A stretch of 64,000 nt of DNA from Thomasclavelia spiroformis. GTDB lineage: Bacteria; Bacillota_I; Bacilli_A; Erysipelotrichales; Coprobacillaceae. Positions 7,760 to 15,909 of this stretch are shown here, in pieces. The notes under the pieces were generated by a model. That model did not search any database and was not told where the DNA came from. It saw nothing but the letters and a program-made list of their open reading frames with translations. Both the position numbers and the translations under genes were made by a program. Location of the stretch: contig JACJKV010000010.1 of assembly GCA_016901755.1 (NCBI GenBank), positions 1 through 64,000 of the forward strand, read 5' to 3'. Numbering within the stretch: position 1 is the first letter of the stretch; every line of letters starts with the position of its first letter.

Positions 7760-9163
7760 ATGGATGAGTTCTTAAGAGAAATTCATATTTCAGTGTTAAG
7801 AGAATGGATATGGTGTCGCTATCAGGGTTCAAAGCAGTTTTCGCGTCAGGATGATAATATTATCATAGATACGCAATTTGGAATAGGACATATCAATTTT
7901 TATGAAGATAATATTATTGAACTGAATGTAATCGATAAACAGACTGGTGAAATGTGTTTTTTCATTCATTTTCAGATCAATGGTCTTCATCATGCAATAG
8001 GTTTATTAAAAGAAATGAAAGAATGTCTGGAAACGATGAGCGCACATCATACGACGAAGGTTCTGCTTTCATGTACCAGTGGACTGACGACCGGCTATTT
8101 TGCTCAAAAGCTGCAGGAAGGGGCTTCATTGCTTAATAAAGATCTTGAATTTGAGGCAGTCGCCTACAGTGAACTTTTTAGTGTTGCAGATAAATATGAT
8201 CTTATTTTGCTGGCACCACAGGTTTCTTATATGCAGTCTAAAGTTCAGGAGGTTTTAAAGAATAAAACGGTTCTCGCTCTTTCATCGGTGCTGTTTGGTA
8301 AATATGACGTAGCTAATACCTTGGCTTTTATCGAAGAAGAACTGCAAAAAAATGCCGGTCAGCAAAATGATGAAGGCAGTCCCTTGCCAATCAAACAGCC
8401 ATTAAAAAAACATGGACAGATCTTATGTCTGGCTTTTATTATTCTTGACGTTAAAGTGCGACTGGTCAGTCGCCTTTATGGTCAAGATGATATCATTCTG
8501 GAAGATTATGAAACATATAAATCTAACATCTCGTTTTCAGATGTCTCAGATATGATTGATTATATTCTGCTCAAGCATCCTGATATAGAACTGATCAGTC
8601 TTTCTTTGCCGGGGGTCGTTTATCAGGGTTCGGTTACTTTAGAAAACTATGGGCTGCATCATCATAATCTGATGGATTATTTAAGCCAGAAATATACGCA
8701 GAAAATTGTCTTAAGCAATGATGTCAATGCTATAGTGATGGGATTTTATGCTTCACAGGATGAATATAAATCGATTTCGTTTTTACTGCAGACAAAAATT
8801 GGTGGAACTGGTGGCGTAGGTCATGTTCATAATGGTCATCTGATTACCGGCAGACATAATGTTGCTGGTGAAATCAAATATCTGCCGATTGCTTTTAGTG
8901 ATAATTATGAAAAGATCCGTAAAACGCCGGAAGGTGCTATCGAATGGACAGCTAAATACTGTGTGGCTATTACCAGTATGGTCGCACCAGAAGAAATAGT
9001 GATCATGAATCGACTGGTAACTTCTGTAGATGATGTCAAAACGGAAATGAAAAAGTTTTTACCGGAAGACTTTATTCCTGATATTATTCAGATCGAAAGT
9101 CTGAAAGAGTATATGCTGATTGGGTCAATTATTCTGGGACTTAAAGAAATAGACCGTCAATAA
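7760..9163 (+). CDS. Fusion protein: unknown N-domain, PTS EIIB-like domain, ROK-like domain
   Basis: 467 residues from the ATG at 7760 (GAGGTGA just upstream; the GTG at 7751 lies inside that site). Residues 1-95 are not recognised. Residues 98-195 look like a lactose/cellobiose PTS EIIB: 'KVLLSCTSGLTTGYFAQKL' with C105 in the phospho-Cys position and 'LILLAPQVSYM' near 150. Residues about 218-467 resemble ROK sugar kinases/regulators: 'SNDVNAIVMG' with the catalytic-type D321, then 'GGTGGVGHVHNG' and 'RHNVAGEIKYLP'. The first phosphate loop (DxGGT) and the zinc Cys cluster are absent, so kinase activity is doubtful. A sugar-phosphorylation sensor or PTS-linked regulator is a guess. No PTS permease is adjacent. 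Confidence 0.7.
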   Translation: MDEFLREIHISVLREWIWCRYQGSKQFSRQDDNIIIDTQFGIGHINFYEDNIIELNVIDKQTGEMCFFIHFQINGLHHAIGLLKEMKECLETMSAHHTTKVLLSCTSGLTTGYFAQKLQEGASLLNKDLEFEAVAYSELFSVADKYDLILLAPQVSYMQSKVQEVLKNKTVLALSSVLFGKYDVANTLAFIEEELQKNAGQQNDEGSPLPIKQPLKKHGQILCLAFIILDVKVRLVSRLYGQDDIILEDYETYKSNISFSDVSDMIDYILLKHPDIELISLSLPGVVYQGSVTLENYGLHHHNLMDYLSQKYTQKIVLSNDVNAIVMGFYASQDEYKSISFLLQTKIGGTGGVGHVHNGHLITGRHNVAGEIKYLPIAFSDNYEKIRKTPEGAIEWTAKYCVAITSMVAPEEIVIMNRLVTSVDDVKTEMKKFLPEDFIPDIIQIESLKEYMLIGSIILGLKEIDRQ

Positions 9164-9187
9164 GGTTATCGACAGTGATAACCTTTT
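9162..9187 (+). terminator. Terminator of EIIB-ROK gene
   Basis: AAGGTTATC and GATAACCTT with a short loop, followed by a T-run, starting at the stop codon. Confidence 0.85.
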
Positions 9188-9192
9188 TAATT

Positions 9193-9237
9193 TGTCTTGA
9201 TAACTGTCTTGTCACATGTAAAGAAAAGGTGTATACT
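9193..9237 (+). promoter_or_regulatory. nad operon promoter with TGTCTTG repeats (candidate NiaR site)
   Basis: TTGTCA (9209-9214) and TATACT (9232-9237) are 17 bases apart. TGTCTTG occurs twice, at 9193-9199 and 9205-9211, 12 bases apart, the second overlapping the -35. Since niaR is encoded in the same operon, these repeats are a reasonable candidate for its operator. Confidence 0.55.
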
Positions 9238-9271
9238 ACAAGCAATCATGTAGAAAGCAAGGGAAAAGAGA

Positions 9272-10177
9272 ATGAATAAAAAAGCAAGAATAGAAAAATT
9301 AAAACAGGAAAAAGAAGCCATTATCCTCGCTCATTTTTATGTTGATGAAGAGGTTCAGAATGTTGCTGATTATATTGGAGATTCATTTTATCTGGCCAAG
9401 ATTGCCAAAGAAACCAAGGCTAAAATTATCGTGTTTGCTGGAGTAGAATTTATGGGAGAAAGTGCTAAGATACTGAATCCTCAAAAAAAGGTACTGCTGC
9501 CAGATTTACATGCTGACTGTCCGATGGCACATATGGTCACGATTGAAGAAATTGAAGAAATGCGACGCAGATATGATGATCTGGCAGTTGTCTGCTATAT
9601 TAATTCGACTGCTGAAATCAAGACGCATGCTGATGTATGTGTCACTTCCGCTAATGCGGTTGATATTGTCAAAAAACTGCCACAGAAAAATATTTTCTTT
9701 ATTCCAGATCAGAACCTGGGAGACTTTGTGCGTCAGCAGGTTCCTCAAAAAAATATCATCACTAACTATGGACATTGTCCACGTCATACAATCATTACCT
9801 TACAGGATGTTTTGCAGGCTCAAGCAAGATATCCTCAGGCACGTCTGGCAGTTCATCCAGAATGTACAAAAGATGTCCTGCTGCAGGCAGACTATGTAGG
9901 AAGTACATCAGGTATTATTAACTATGTCGTCAACACTCCGGCTCAGGAATTTATTATTGGAACGGTGGATGGTGTTTTTGCCAAGATCCATGCGTTGGCC
10001 CCAGACAAGATCTTACATCCAGTCATTGAAAATCAGATTTGTCCTAACATGAAAAAAGTGACACTGGATAAAATAATCGATGTTCTGGAAAATGAAAGCA
10101 ATGAAGTTATACTGGAAGCTAATTTTATGGATCAGGCGATGAAGCCTTTGGAAAAAATGTTATTACTGGCAAAGTAG
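9272..10177 (+). CDS. nadA: Quinolinate synthase
   Basis: Condenses iminoaspartate with dihydroxyacetone phosphate to quinolinate, using a 4Fe-4S cluster. 301 residues. The three cluster cysteines of the family are visible in 'HADCPMA', 'VHPECTKDV' and 'ENQICPNMKK', and 'HFYVDEEVQNVADYIGDS' and 'VGSTSGI' fit the substrate-binding parts. First gene of the nadA-nadBC-niaR operon, 10 bases before nadBC, so NadA is made together with the enzyme that supplies its unstable substrate. Confidence 0.95.
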   Translation: MNKKARIEKLKQEKEAIILAHFYVDEEVQNVADYIGDSFYLAKIAKETKAKIIVFAGVEFMGESAKILNPQKKVLLPDLHADCPMAHMVTIEEIEEMRRRYDDLAVVCYINSTAEIKTHADVCVTSANAVDIVKKLPQKNIFFIPDQNLGDFVRQQVPQKNIITNYGHCPRHTIITLQDVLQAQARYPQARLAVHPECTKDVLLQADYVGSTSGIINYVVNTPAQEFIIGTVDGVFAKIHALAPDKILHPVIENQICPNMKKVTLDKIIDVLENESNEVILEANFMDQAMKPLEKMLLLAK

Positions 10178-10187
10178 GTGAAAAATA

Positions 10188-12215
10188 ATGAATTATGATA
10201 TTCTGATCGTAGGTACCGGTTGTTCAGGACTGTATTTTGCTATGAACATACCGGATAGTTATAAAATTCTAATGATAACAAAAAAAGAAGCTGAACTGAG
10301 TGATTCATTTTTAGCTCAGGGAGGTATCTGTATGTTAAAAGATGAAAGTGATTATGACAGCTATTTTCAAGATACCATGAAAGCTGGTCATTATGAAAAT
10401 GATATTTATTCTGTTGAGATTATGATCAGATCTTCTCCAGAAGTCATTGCTGATCTGATCAGTTATGGGGTGAACTTTCAGCGTAACGAAGATGGCAGTC
10501 TGGCTTTTACCCGTGAAGGAGCGCACAGTCATAAACGTATCCTTTATCATGAAGATATTACTGGTCAGGAAATTACCAGTCATTTACTGAATAAAGTTCG
10601 TCAGAAAAAAAATGTGACGATCATGGAAAATACGCCATTGGTCGATCTGATCGTCGAAAATGATGTCTGTTTAGGTGGGGTCATTGAAATTTCAAAACAA
10701 AAAACGAAAGTTTATGCTAAAAAAGTGATCTTGGCAACAGGTGGGATCGGTGGCCTGTATCAGCATTCCACCAATTACCGTCATTTAACAGGTGATGCTA
10801 TTGAACTGGCAAAAAAATATAAAATAGAACTGAAAAATCTTGATTATGTCCAGATTCATCCTACAACTTTATTTACTCGCGAAAATGAAAGAAGTTTTCT
10901 GATATCGGAATCTGTTCGCGGGGAAGGAGCTAAGCTGCTAAGTGTTCATGGTGAACGTTTTGTCGATGAACTGCAGCCTCGTGATATTGTAGCTGAAGCT
11001 ATTTTTAAACAGATGGAAAAAGATCATAGCGAATATGTATATGAAGATCTAAGAGCCATTGATCCTCAGGAGCTGAAAGCACATTTTCCTCATATTATCG
11101 AACACTGTAAGGAAAAAGGCTATGATGTTTTTAAAGAACCGATCCCTGTTGTTCCGGCGCAGCATTATTTTATGGGCGGTATCAAAGTTGACTATGACAG
11201 TCATACCAGCATGAAACATCTCTATGCGGTAGGGGAAACAGCCTGTAATGGAGTTCATGGAAAGAATCGTCTGGCCAGCAATTCATTGCTGGAGAGTCTG
11301 GTTTTTGCCAAACGGGCTGCCAAGAGAGTTGTAAAAAGTCTAGCAGAAAAGGAGAAATTTATGTTTGATCAGGCTACATTAAAATTAAATGTTGATCCAC
11401 TTATTTTAAGTGCTTTAAAAGAAGATATTACTAGTGAAGATGTTTCAACAAACTGTGTTATGGATCATTTTCAATTGGGAGTCGTTGATCTGATCTGTAA
11501 AGAAGATGGAGTTATTTGTGGATTGCAGGTTTTTTCCCGTGTCTTTGAATTATTGGATCCTCATGTTTCTTTTGAATATTTTGTCAAAGATGGTGATACG
11601 GTAGAAAAAGGTCAAATGTTAGGAAGGATCAAAGGAGATATCAAAGTGTTATTATCTGGGGAAAGGGTTGCTTTGAATTATCTGCAGCGAATGTCAGGAA
11701 TTGCTACCTATACTCATGAGGTAGTGAAGTACTTTAAAGGTTCTAAAGTCAAGCTTTTAGATACACGTAAAACGACACCTAATAACAGAATTTTTGAAAA
11801 ATATGCGGTAAGAGTTGGCGGCGGACATAATCACCGCTATAATTTAAGTGATGGTGTATTACTGAAAGATAATCATATAGGAGCAGCCGGGGGAATTCGA
11901 CAGGCTGTAATGATGGCTAAAGACTATGCTCCTTTTGTCAGAAAGATCGAAGTTGAAGTTGAAACGATTGCCATGGTCAAAGAAGCACTGGAAGCGAAAG
12001 CTGATATCATTATGCTGGATAATATGAATGATCAGCAGCTGCAGGAAGCAATAGCATTAATTGACCATCGTGCTGAAATTGAAATTTCAGGAAATGTCAC
12101 TAAAGAAAATGTCAGTCGTTTGATACAGTATGGAGTTGATTATATTTCTAGTGGGGCATTGACACATTCAGCTAAGATCCTGGATTTATCTCTCAAAAAT
12201 CTACACGCAATATAA
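10188..12215 (+). CDS. nadBC: NadB-NadC fusion: L-aspartate oxidase and quinolinate phosphoribosyltransferase
   Basis: 675 residues. Residues 1-391 are aspartate oxidase: FAD loop 'IVGTGCSGLYFAM', 'DSFLAQGGI', 'ILATGGIGGLYQHSTN', 'IHPTTLF', 'NRLASNSLLESLVFAKRAA'. It ends right after the FAD domain and lacks the C-terminal helical domain of longer NadB proteins. Residues 392-675 are NadC: 'ALKEDITSEDVSTNC', 'LNYLQRMSGIATYT', 'DTRKTTPNNRIFEKYAV', 'KIEVEVETIAMVKEAL', 'IMLDNM'. The joint holds AAAAGGAGAAATTT followed by an in-frame ATG at 11361, a complete ribosome binding site, so free NadC (284 residues) could also be made. The fusion would channel aspartate to nicotinate mononucleotide. Confidence 0.93.
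   Translation: MNYDILIVGTGCSGLYFAMNIPDSYKILMITKKEAELSDSFLAQGGICMLKDESDYDSYFQDTMKAGHYENDIYSVEIMIRSSPEVIADLISYGVNFQRNEDGSLAFTREGAHSHKRILYHEDITGQEITSHLLNKVRQKKNVTIMENTPLVDLIVENDVCLGGVIEISKQKTKVYAKKVILATGGIGGLYQHSTNYRHLTGDAIELAKKYKIELKNLDYVQIHPTTLFTRENERSFLISESVRGEGAKLLSVHGERFVDELQPRDIVAEAIFKQMEKDHSEYVYEDLRAIDPQELKAHFPHIIEHCKEKGYDVFKEPIPVVPAQHYFMGGIKVDYDSHTSMKHLYAVGETACNGVHGKNRLASNSLLESLVFAKRAAKRVVKSLAEKEKFMFDQATLKLNVDPLILSALKEDITSEDVSTNCVMDHFQLGVVDLICKEDGVICGLQVFSRVFELLDPHVSFEYFVKDGDTVEKGQMLGRIKGDIKVLLSGERVALNYLQRMSGIATYTHEVVKYFKGSKVKLLDTRKTTPNNRIFEKYAVRVGGGHNHRYNLSDGVLLKDNHIGAAGGIRQAVMMAKDYAPFVRKIEVEVETIAMVKEALEAKADIIMLDNMNDQQLQEAIALIDHRAEIEISGNVTKENVSRLIQYGVDYISSGALTHSAKILDLSLKNLHAI
11350..11363 (+). 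promoter_or_regulatory. Internal ribosome binding site and start at the nadB/nadC joint
   Basis: AGGAGA lies seven bases before an in-frame ATG at 11361, exactly where a separate nadC would start. The upstream frame runs through with no stop. It is either a remnant of formerly separate genes or an active internal start. Confidence 0.6.
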
Positions 12216-12234
12216 TTATTAAGGAGGCAGTTAA

Positions 12235-12780
12235 ATGACTGGTGAACAAAGAAGAAATAAAATCCTGGAAATACTGAAAAACAGTGATAAACCTGTATCG
12301 GGAACCTTTTTAGCTCGTGAGCTGCAAGTCAGCAGACAGGTTATCGTTCAGGATATTGCTTTATTACGCGCTAAAAATAAAGAAATCAGTTCCACTCATC
12401 GTGGCTATGTGCTGTTTAACAATAAAACTGAATGCATTAGGGTGTTTAAAGTCAGACATGAAAACGATGAAGTTGAAAAGGAGCTGAATCTAATCGTTGA
12501 TTTGGGCGGGTATATTGAAGATGTCTTTGTTTATCATAAAGTTTATAATGTCGTCAAGGCCAATTTGAATATTAATTCTCGTCGTGATATCCAGAAATAT
12601 CTCAAGGAACTGAAAAGTGGGCATTCTACTTTACTGATGAATGTAACTTCAGGTTATCATTATCATACCGTTAAAGCTAAAAACGAAGACATACTGGATG
12701 AAATTCAGGAAGAACTGGATAAAGCTGGTTTTCTGGCTAAACTGCAGGAATATGAACCTGTTAATTTCTGGAAAGACTGA
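12235..12780 (+). CDS. niaR: NiaR-type NAD biosynthesis repressor (HTH-11 plus 3H domain)
   Basis: 181 residues. An N-terminal winged helix ('RRNKILEILKNSDKPVSGTFLARELQVSRQVI', about 5-40) is followed by a 3H domain, recognised by its spaced histidines in 'FKVRHENDE', 'VYHKVYNVV' and 'SGYHYHTVKA'. Members bind nicotinate/nicotinamide and repress nad and niacin-uptake genes. AAGGAGG precedes the start. Being last of the nad enzymes in the operon, it likely represses its own promoter near 9193-9237. Confidence 0.92.
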   Translation: MTGEQRRNKILEILKNSDKPVSGTFLARELQVSRQVIVQDIALLRAKNKEISSTHRGYVLFNNKTECIRVFKVRHENDEVEKELNLIVDLGGYIEDVFVYHKVYNVVKANLNINSRRDIQKYLKELKSGHSTLLMNVTSGYHYHTVKAKNEDILDEIQEELDKAGFLAKLQEYEPVNFWKD

Positions 12781-12797
12781 TAAAAAGGAGAAATGTC

Positions 12798-13376
12798 ATG
12801 AATGAAGCAGAAAAAATGAAAGCTGGAATGTGGTATGATGCCAATAATGATCCCCACCTGCTTGAAAAACGAATGCGCTGTAAAGATCTGTGTTTGGCAT
12901 TGAATCAGACTAAGTGCAGTGACCTTGCCAGGCAGCAGGAAATACTGTCAAAACTGCTTACCAGGGTTCCTTCGAATCTGGTGCTGTTGCCACCTTTTCA
13001 ATGTGATTATGGCTACAATATTGAAATAAAAAATGATGTTTTTATTAATCATAACTGTTATTTTATGGATTGTGCTACCATCAGCATTGGACATCATGTA
13101 TTTATTGGCCCTGACTGTGGACTTTATACAGCCAATCATCCTTTATCATATGAGTTAAGAAATCAGGGACTGGAACAGGCGTTGCCTATTGCGATTGGCG
13201 ATAACTGCTGGCTGGGAGCCAAAGTATCGATCATGCCTGGTGTGACCATTGGCGAAGGCAGCGTCATTGGGGCGGGATCGGTAGTTACCCATGATATCCC
13301 GCCTCATACTCTGGCAGCTGGAGTTCCAGCGCGAGTTATCAAACCAATCAATTCAGATAAAGATCATGTCAAATGA
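12798..13376 (+). CDS. Maltose/galactoside-type O-acetyltransferase
   Basis: 192 residues, a left-handed beta-helix acetyltransferase of the LacA/Maa/NodL family. An N-terminal helical 'AEKMKAGMWYDANNDPHLLEKR' segment (Mac domain) precedes hexapeptide repeats such as 'IGDNCWLGAKVSIMPGVTIGEGSVIGAGSVV', and 'LYTANHPL' carries the catalytic His. It transfers acetyl from acetyl-CoA to a sugar hydroxyl; the natural acceptor is unknown. 17 bases downstream of niaR with its own AAGGAG site, so likely co-transcribed though unrelated to NAD synthesis. Confidence 0.88.
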   Translation: MNEAEKMKAGMWYDANNDPHLLEKRMRCKDLCLALNQTKCSDLARQQEILSKLLTRVPSNLVLLPPFQCDYGYNIEIKNDVFINHNCYFMDCATISIGHHVFIGPDCGLYTANHPLSYELRNQGLEQALPIAIGDNCWLGAKVSIMPGVTIGEGSVIGAGSVVTHDIPPHTLAAGVPARVIKPINSDKDHVK

Positions 13377-13386
13377 TCTTTTTTTA
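13359..13386 (+). terminator. Terminator of nad operon
   Basis: AAAGATCAT-GTCAA-ATGATCTTT with a T-run; the stem overlaps the stop codon of the acetyltransferase gene. Confidence 0.88.
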
Positions 13387-13407
13387 TGCTTTATTAATGT
13401 CCTGGGA

Positions 13408-13446
13408 ACTATCTTAATACTATCTTAATACCCGAATTATTATAAT
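13408..13446 (+). promoter_or_regulatory. K+ uptake operon promoter with 11-bp tandem repeat
   Basis: ACTATCTTAAT occurs twice head to tail at 13408-13418 and 13419-13429, and a TATAAT is at 13441-13446. No good -35 is present; the repeat covers that place. Eleven-base direct repeats over the -35 are typical binding sites for OmpR/PhoB-type activators, and such a regulator (KdpE-like) is encoded last in this operon. Confidence 0.7.
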
Positions 13447-13467
13447 AAATTTAAGGAGACGGAAGGT

Positions 13468-13899
13468 ATGGAAGATATTTTATTAGTATGTCTGTTGGCA
13501 TCTTTTCTGATATTGGGATATGTACAAATGGACAAAGTTGATCGTCAGCTGAAAACAATATGTCATCGTCGAGATATCCTTATTGTGTATGATGATCATT
13601 ATCAGAATATGCAGGATTTTTCCAGTGAACGTATTATCTGTTTGAGTAAACATGAATTATGGGATCTGTCAAAACCGTATATGACAGTTTTGATCTGTAC
13701 ACAGGAAGATCAGTATAATCTGCTGCTTAATTATCGTATTAAAAACAGTATGAATGACTGTCAGGTTTATGCAACCTGTCATGAAAAAGAATATTTGAAT
13801 CTTTATTTAAAAGAAAAAATTAATGTGATTGAAAATAATGAAGAATTGCATCAGTTAGTAAGGAGATTGTATGGCAAAGATAGGGAAACAGCGCACTAA
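13468..13899 (+). CDS. Membrane-anchored RCK-like small protein
   Basis: 143 residues. Residues 3-20 form one membrane segment. The rest has the alternating strand/helix pattern of a Rossmann-type RCK (TrkA-N) domain: 'DILIVYDDHYQNM', 'ERIICLSK', 'YMTVLICTQEDQYNLLLNYRIKN', 'CQVYATCHEKEYLNL', 'INVIENNEEL'. The nucleotide-binding GxGxxG loop is missing. It overlaps the ktrB start by 29 bases, so it is translationally coupled to the channel gene and is probably an accessory subunit. This assignment is inference from fold pattern and position. Confidence 0.55.
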   Translation: MEDILLVCLLASFLILGYVQMDKVDRQLKTICHRRDILIVYDDHYQNMQDFSSERIICLSKHELWDLSKPYMTVLICTQEDQYNLLLNYRIKNSMNDCQVYATCHEKEYLNLYLKEKINVIENNEELHQLVRRLYGKDRETAH

Positions 13900-15214
13900 T
13901 GTAGAGATTATTGCTTTAGGCTTTCTGATGGTCATTATCATTGGTACGGGCTTACTGATGCTGCCCATAGCGCATCATGATCAGGTCTCAACCCCCTTTC
14001 TTGATGCTTTGTTTACAGCGACCAGTGCCACCTGTGTAACCGGACTGATTGTTTATGATACGGCAAATCACTGGTCACTGTTTGGTCAATGTGTGATCTT
14101 GATGCTGATTCAGATTGGCGGACTGGGATTTATTACGATTGGTGTTTATCTGGCTACATATCTGAAAAGGAAAATCAGTTTACGTCAGCGTGGTCTGATT
14201 GAAGAAAGTGTCAGCATGCTTAAGATTTCCGGTGGTGTTAAGCTGGTTAAACATATTATTAAAGGGACGCTTTTTTTTGAGGGCATAGGAGCTATCTTGC
14301 TGAGTATTGTTTTTGTTGAAGATTTTGGCTTGATCAAAGGGATATATTTTGGCATATTTCATTCAATTTCAGCATTCTGTAATGCTGGATTTGATTTACT
14401 GGGAGTAATCGAACCCTATGGTTCACTGGTCCCTTATGTAAATTCACCGCTGGTCAATATTACGGTCATGGCTTTAATTTTTATTGGGGGCTTAGGTTTT
14501 ATTGTCTGGGAAGATATTTATGAAAAGAAATGGCATGTGAAAAACTATCTGCTGCAGACCAAAGTCGTGATCGTCACTTCTTTATGTCTGATTTTTGGTG
14601 GAGCAGTACTGTTTTATCTGCTGGAGCGAAATAACGCTTTGCTGGGTTTGAATCAAAATGAAACTGTACTGGCCAGCCTGTTTCAGTCAGTGACCTGTCG
14701 AACTGCAGGATTTAACAGTATTGATGTATCTCAGCTTCATCCCGCAACGTCTATTTTGATGATGATGCTGATGTTTGTAGGCGGCAGTCCTGGTTCAACG
14801 GCTGGTGGAATCAAAACTACAACCTTTGCGGTACTGATGATTTATATTTATTCCATTATTACCAATAAAAATGAAGCACATATTTTTAACCGTAGATTTG
14901 ATGATCAAACCATTAAAAAGGCCAGTTCTGTTTTGCTGATGAATATGTTTTTTATTGTTACAGCTGCGATGATCGTTTTTGCGCTGCAGCCTGAACTGAT
15001 GTTTCAGGATGTGATGTTTGAATTGTTTTCTGCTTTAGGTACGGTAGGTATTTCTACGGGAATTACCCGAGAACTGACGACGATATCCAGAATAGCTGTG
15101 ATTGTTTTGATGTATAGCGGTCGTGTTGGTGGCTTGACGCTGGCTCTATCATTGACACGTAGAAAACGCATTTCTAAATGTCATAATCCTAGCGAAAAGA
15201 TCGCTATAGGTTAA
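13871..15214 (+). CDS. ktrB: Ktr/Trk-type potassium channel subunit
   Basis: 447 residues, multi-pass membrane protein of the TrkH/KtrB family. The four pore repeats are visible: 'TSATCVTGL', 'HSISAFCNAGFDLL', 'QSVTCRTAGFNS' and 'ALGTVGISTG', each with the selectivity-filter glycine, and 'PGSTAGGIKTTTF' is a family hallmark. It moves K+ (with Na+ in some members) across the membrane with a cytosolic KtrA ring. AAGGAGA lies inside the end of the preceding gene. Confidence 0.93.
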   Translation: MAKIGKQRTNVEIIALGFLMVIIIGTGLLMLPIAHHDQVSTPFLDALFTATSATCVTGLIVYDTANHWSLFGQCVILMLIQIGGLGFITIGVYLATYLKRKISLRQRGLIEESVSMLKISGGVKLVKHIIKGTLFFEGIGAILLSIVFVEDFGLIKGIYFGIFHSISAFCNAGFDLLGVIEPYGSLVPYVNSPLVNITVMALIFIGGLGFIVWEDIYEKKWHVKNYLLQTKVVIVTSLCLIFGGAVLFYLLERNNALLGLNQNETVLASLFQSVTCRTAGFNSIDVSQLHPATSILMMMLMFVGGSPGSTAGGIKTTTFAVLMIYIYSIITNKNEAHIFNRRFDDQTIKKASSVLLMNMFFIVTAAMIVFALQPELMFQDVMFELFSALGTVGISTGITRELTTISRIAVIVLMYSGRVGGLTLALSLTRRKRISKCHNPSEKIAIG

Positions 15215-15239
15215 TTCAAAAGAAAGGATTGAATAATAT

Positions 15240-15893
15240 ATGAAAATAGTATTAATTATAGGAATGGGGCGTTTTGGTCATCATCTGGCAAAAAATATGA
15301 TTGCTTTAGGAAATGAAGTGATGATCGTCGATAAAGAAGAAAGCCGTCTGGAAGATATGACTAAACTGATACCAAATATTCAAATTGGAGACTGTACGCA
15401 GGAAGATGTTCTACAGAGTTTCGGTGTAAAAAATTTTGATATCTGTTTTGTCTGTATTGGTACCAATTTTCAAAGCAGTCTGGAAATTACCAGTCTGTTA
15501 AAGGAACTGGGAGCCAAATATGTCATTTCTCAGGCTACCAGGGATATCCATGCTAAATTTCTGCTGAAAAATGGTGCTGATGAGGTCATTTATCCAAATC
15601 GTGACAGTGCTGAAAAACTGGCTGTTCGTGTCAGCAACGATCATCTGTTTGATTATGTTGAACTGGATCATGAGTATTCGATCTATGAAATTCCTGCCTT
15701 GCGTCAGTGGATCGGTAAAACTATTGGCCAGGCCAATATTCGTGCCGCTTTCCATATTTATATCATCGGTATTAAAAGAGGAGAGAAAAGAAAATTTTTG
15801 CCATCGGTTAACTATGTTTTTAATCAGGAAGATCATCTGCTGGTGATTGGCAAGAAAAAAGATATTGATATTATTTTAAGATGTATGTCATGA
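15240..15893 (+). CDS. ktrA: Potassium channel gating RCK subunit
   Basis: 217 residues with an RCK N domain beginning 'LIIGMGRFGHHLAKNM' (nucleotide loop GxGxFG) and 'MIVDKEESRLEDM', then an RCK C domain from about residue 135 ('EYSIYEIPALRQWIGKTIG'). KtrA rings bind ATP/ADP and often c-di-AMP and gate KtrB. It lies 25 bases after ktrB in the same operon. Confidence 0.92.
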   Translation: MKIVLIIGMGRFGHHLAKNMIALGNEVMIVDKEESRLEDMTKLIPNIQIGDCTQEDVLQSFGVKNFDICFVCIGTNFQSSLEITSLLKELGAKYVISQATRDIHAKFLLKNGADEVIYPNRDSAEKLAVRVSNDHLFDYVELDHEYSIYEIPALRQWIGKTIGQANIRAAFHIYIIGIKRGEKRKFLPSVNYVFNQEDHLLVIGKKKDIDIILRCMS

Positions 15894-15909
15894 TATAAAT
15901 GGTGATATT

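Noticed and set aside
9506..9899. Frames overlapping nadA on both strands
   Set aside because: Shadows of a clearly recognised gene, with no start signals.
15190..15215. Hairpin at the end of ktrB (CCTAGCGA/TCGCTATAGG)
   Set aside because: No T-run and it lies in coding sequence just before ktrA, so it is not called a terminator.
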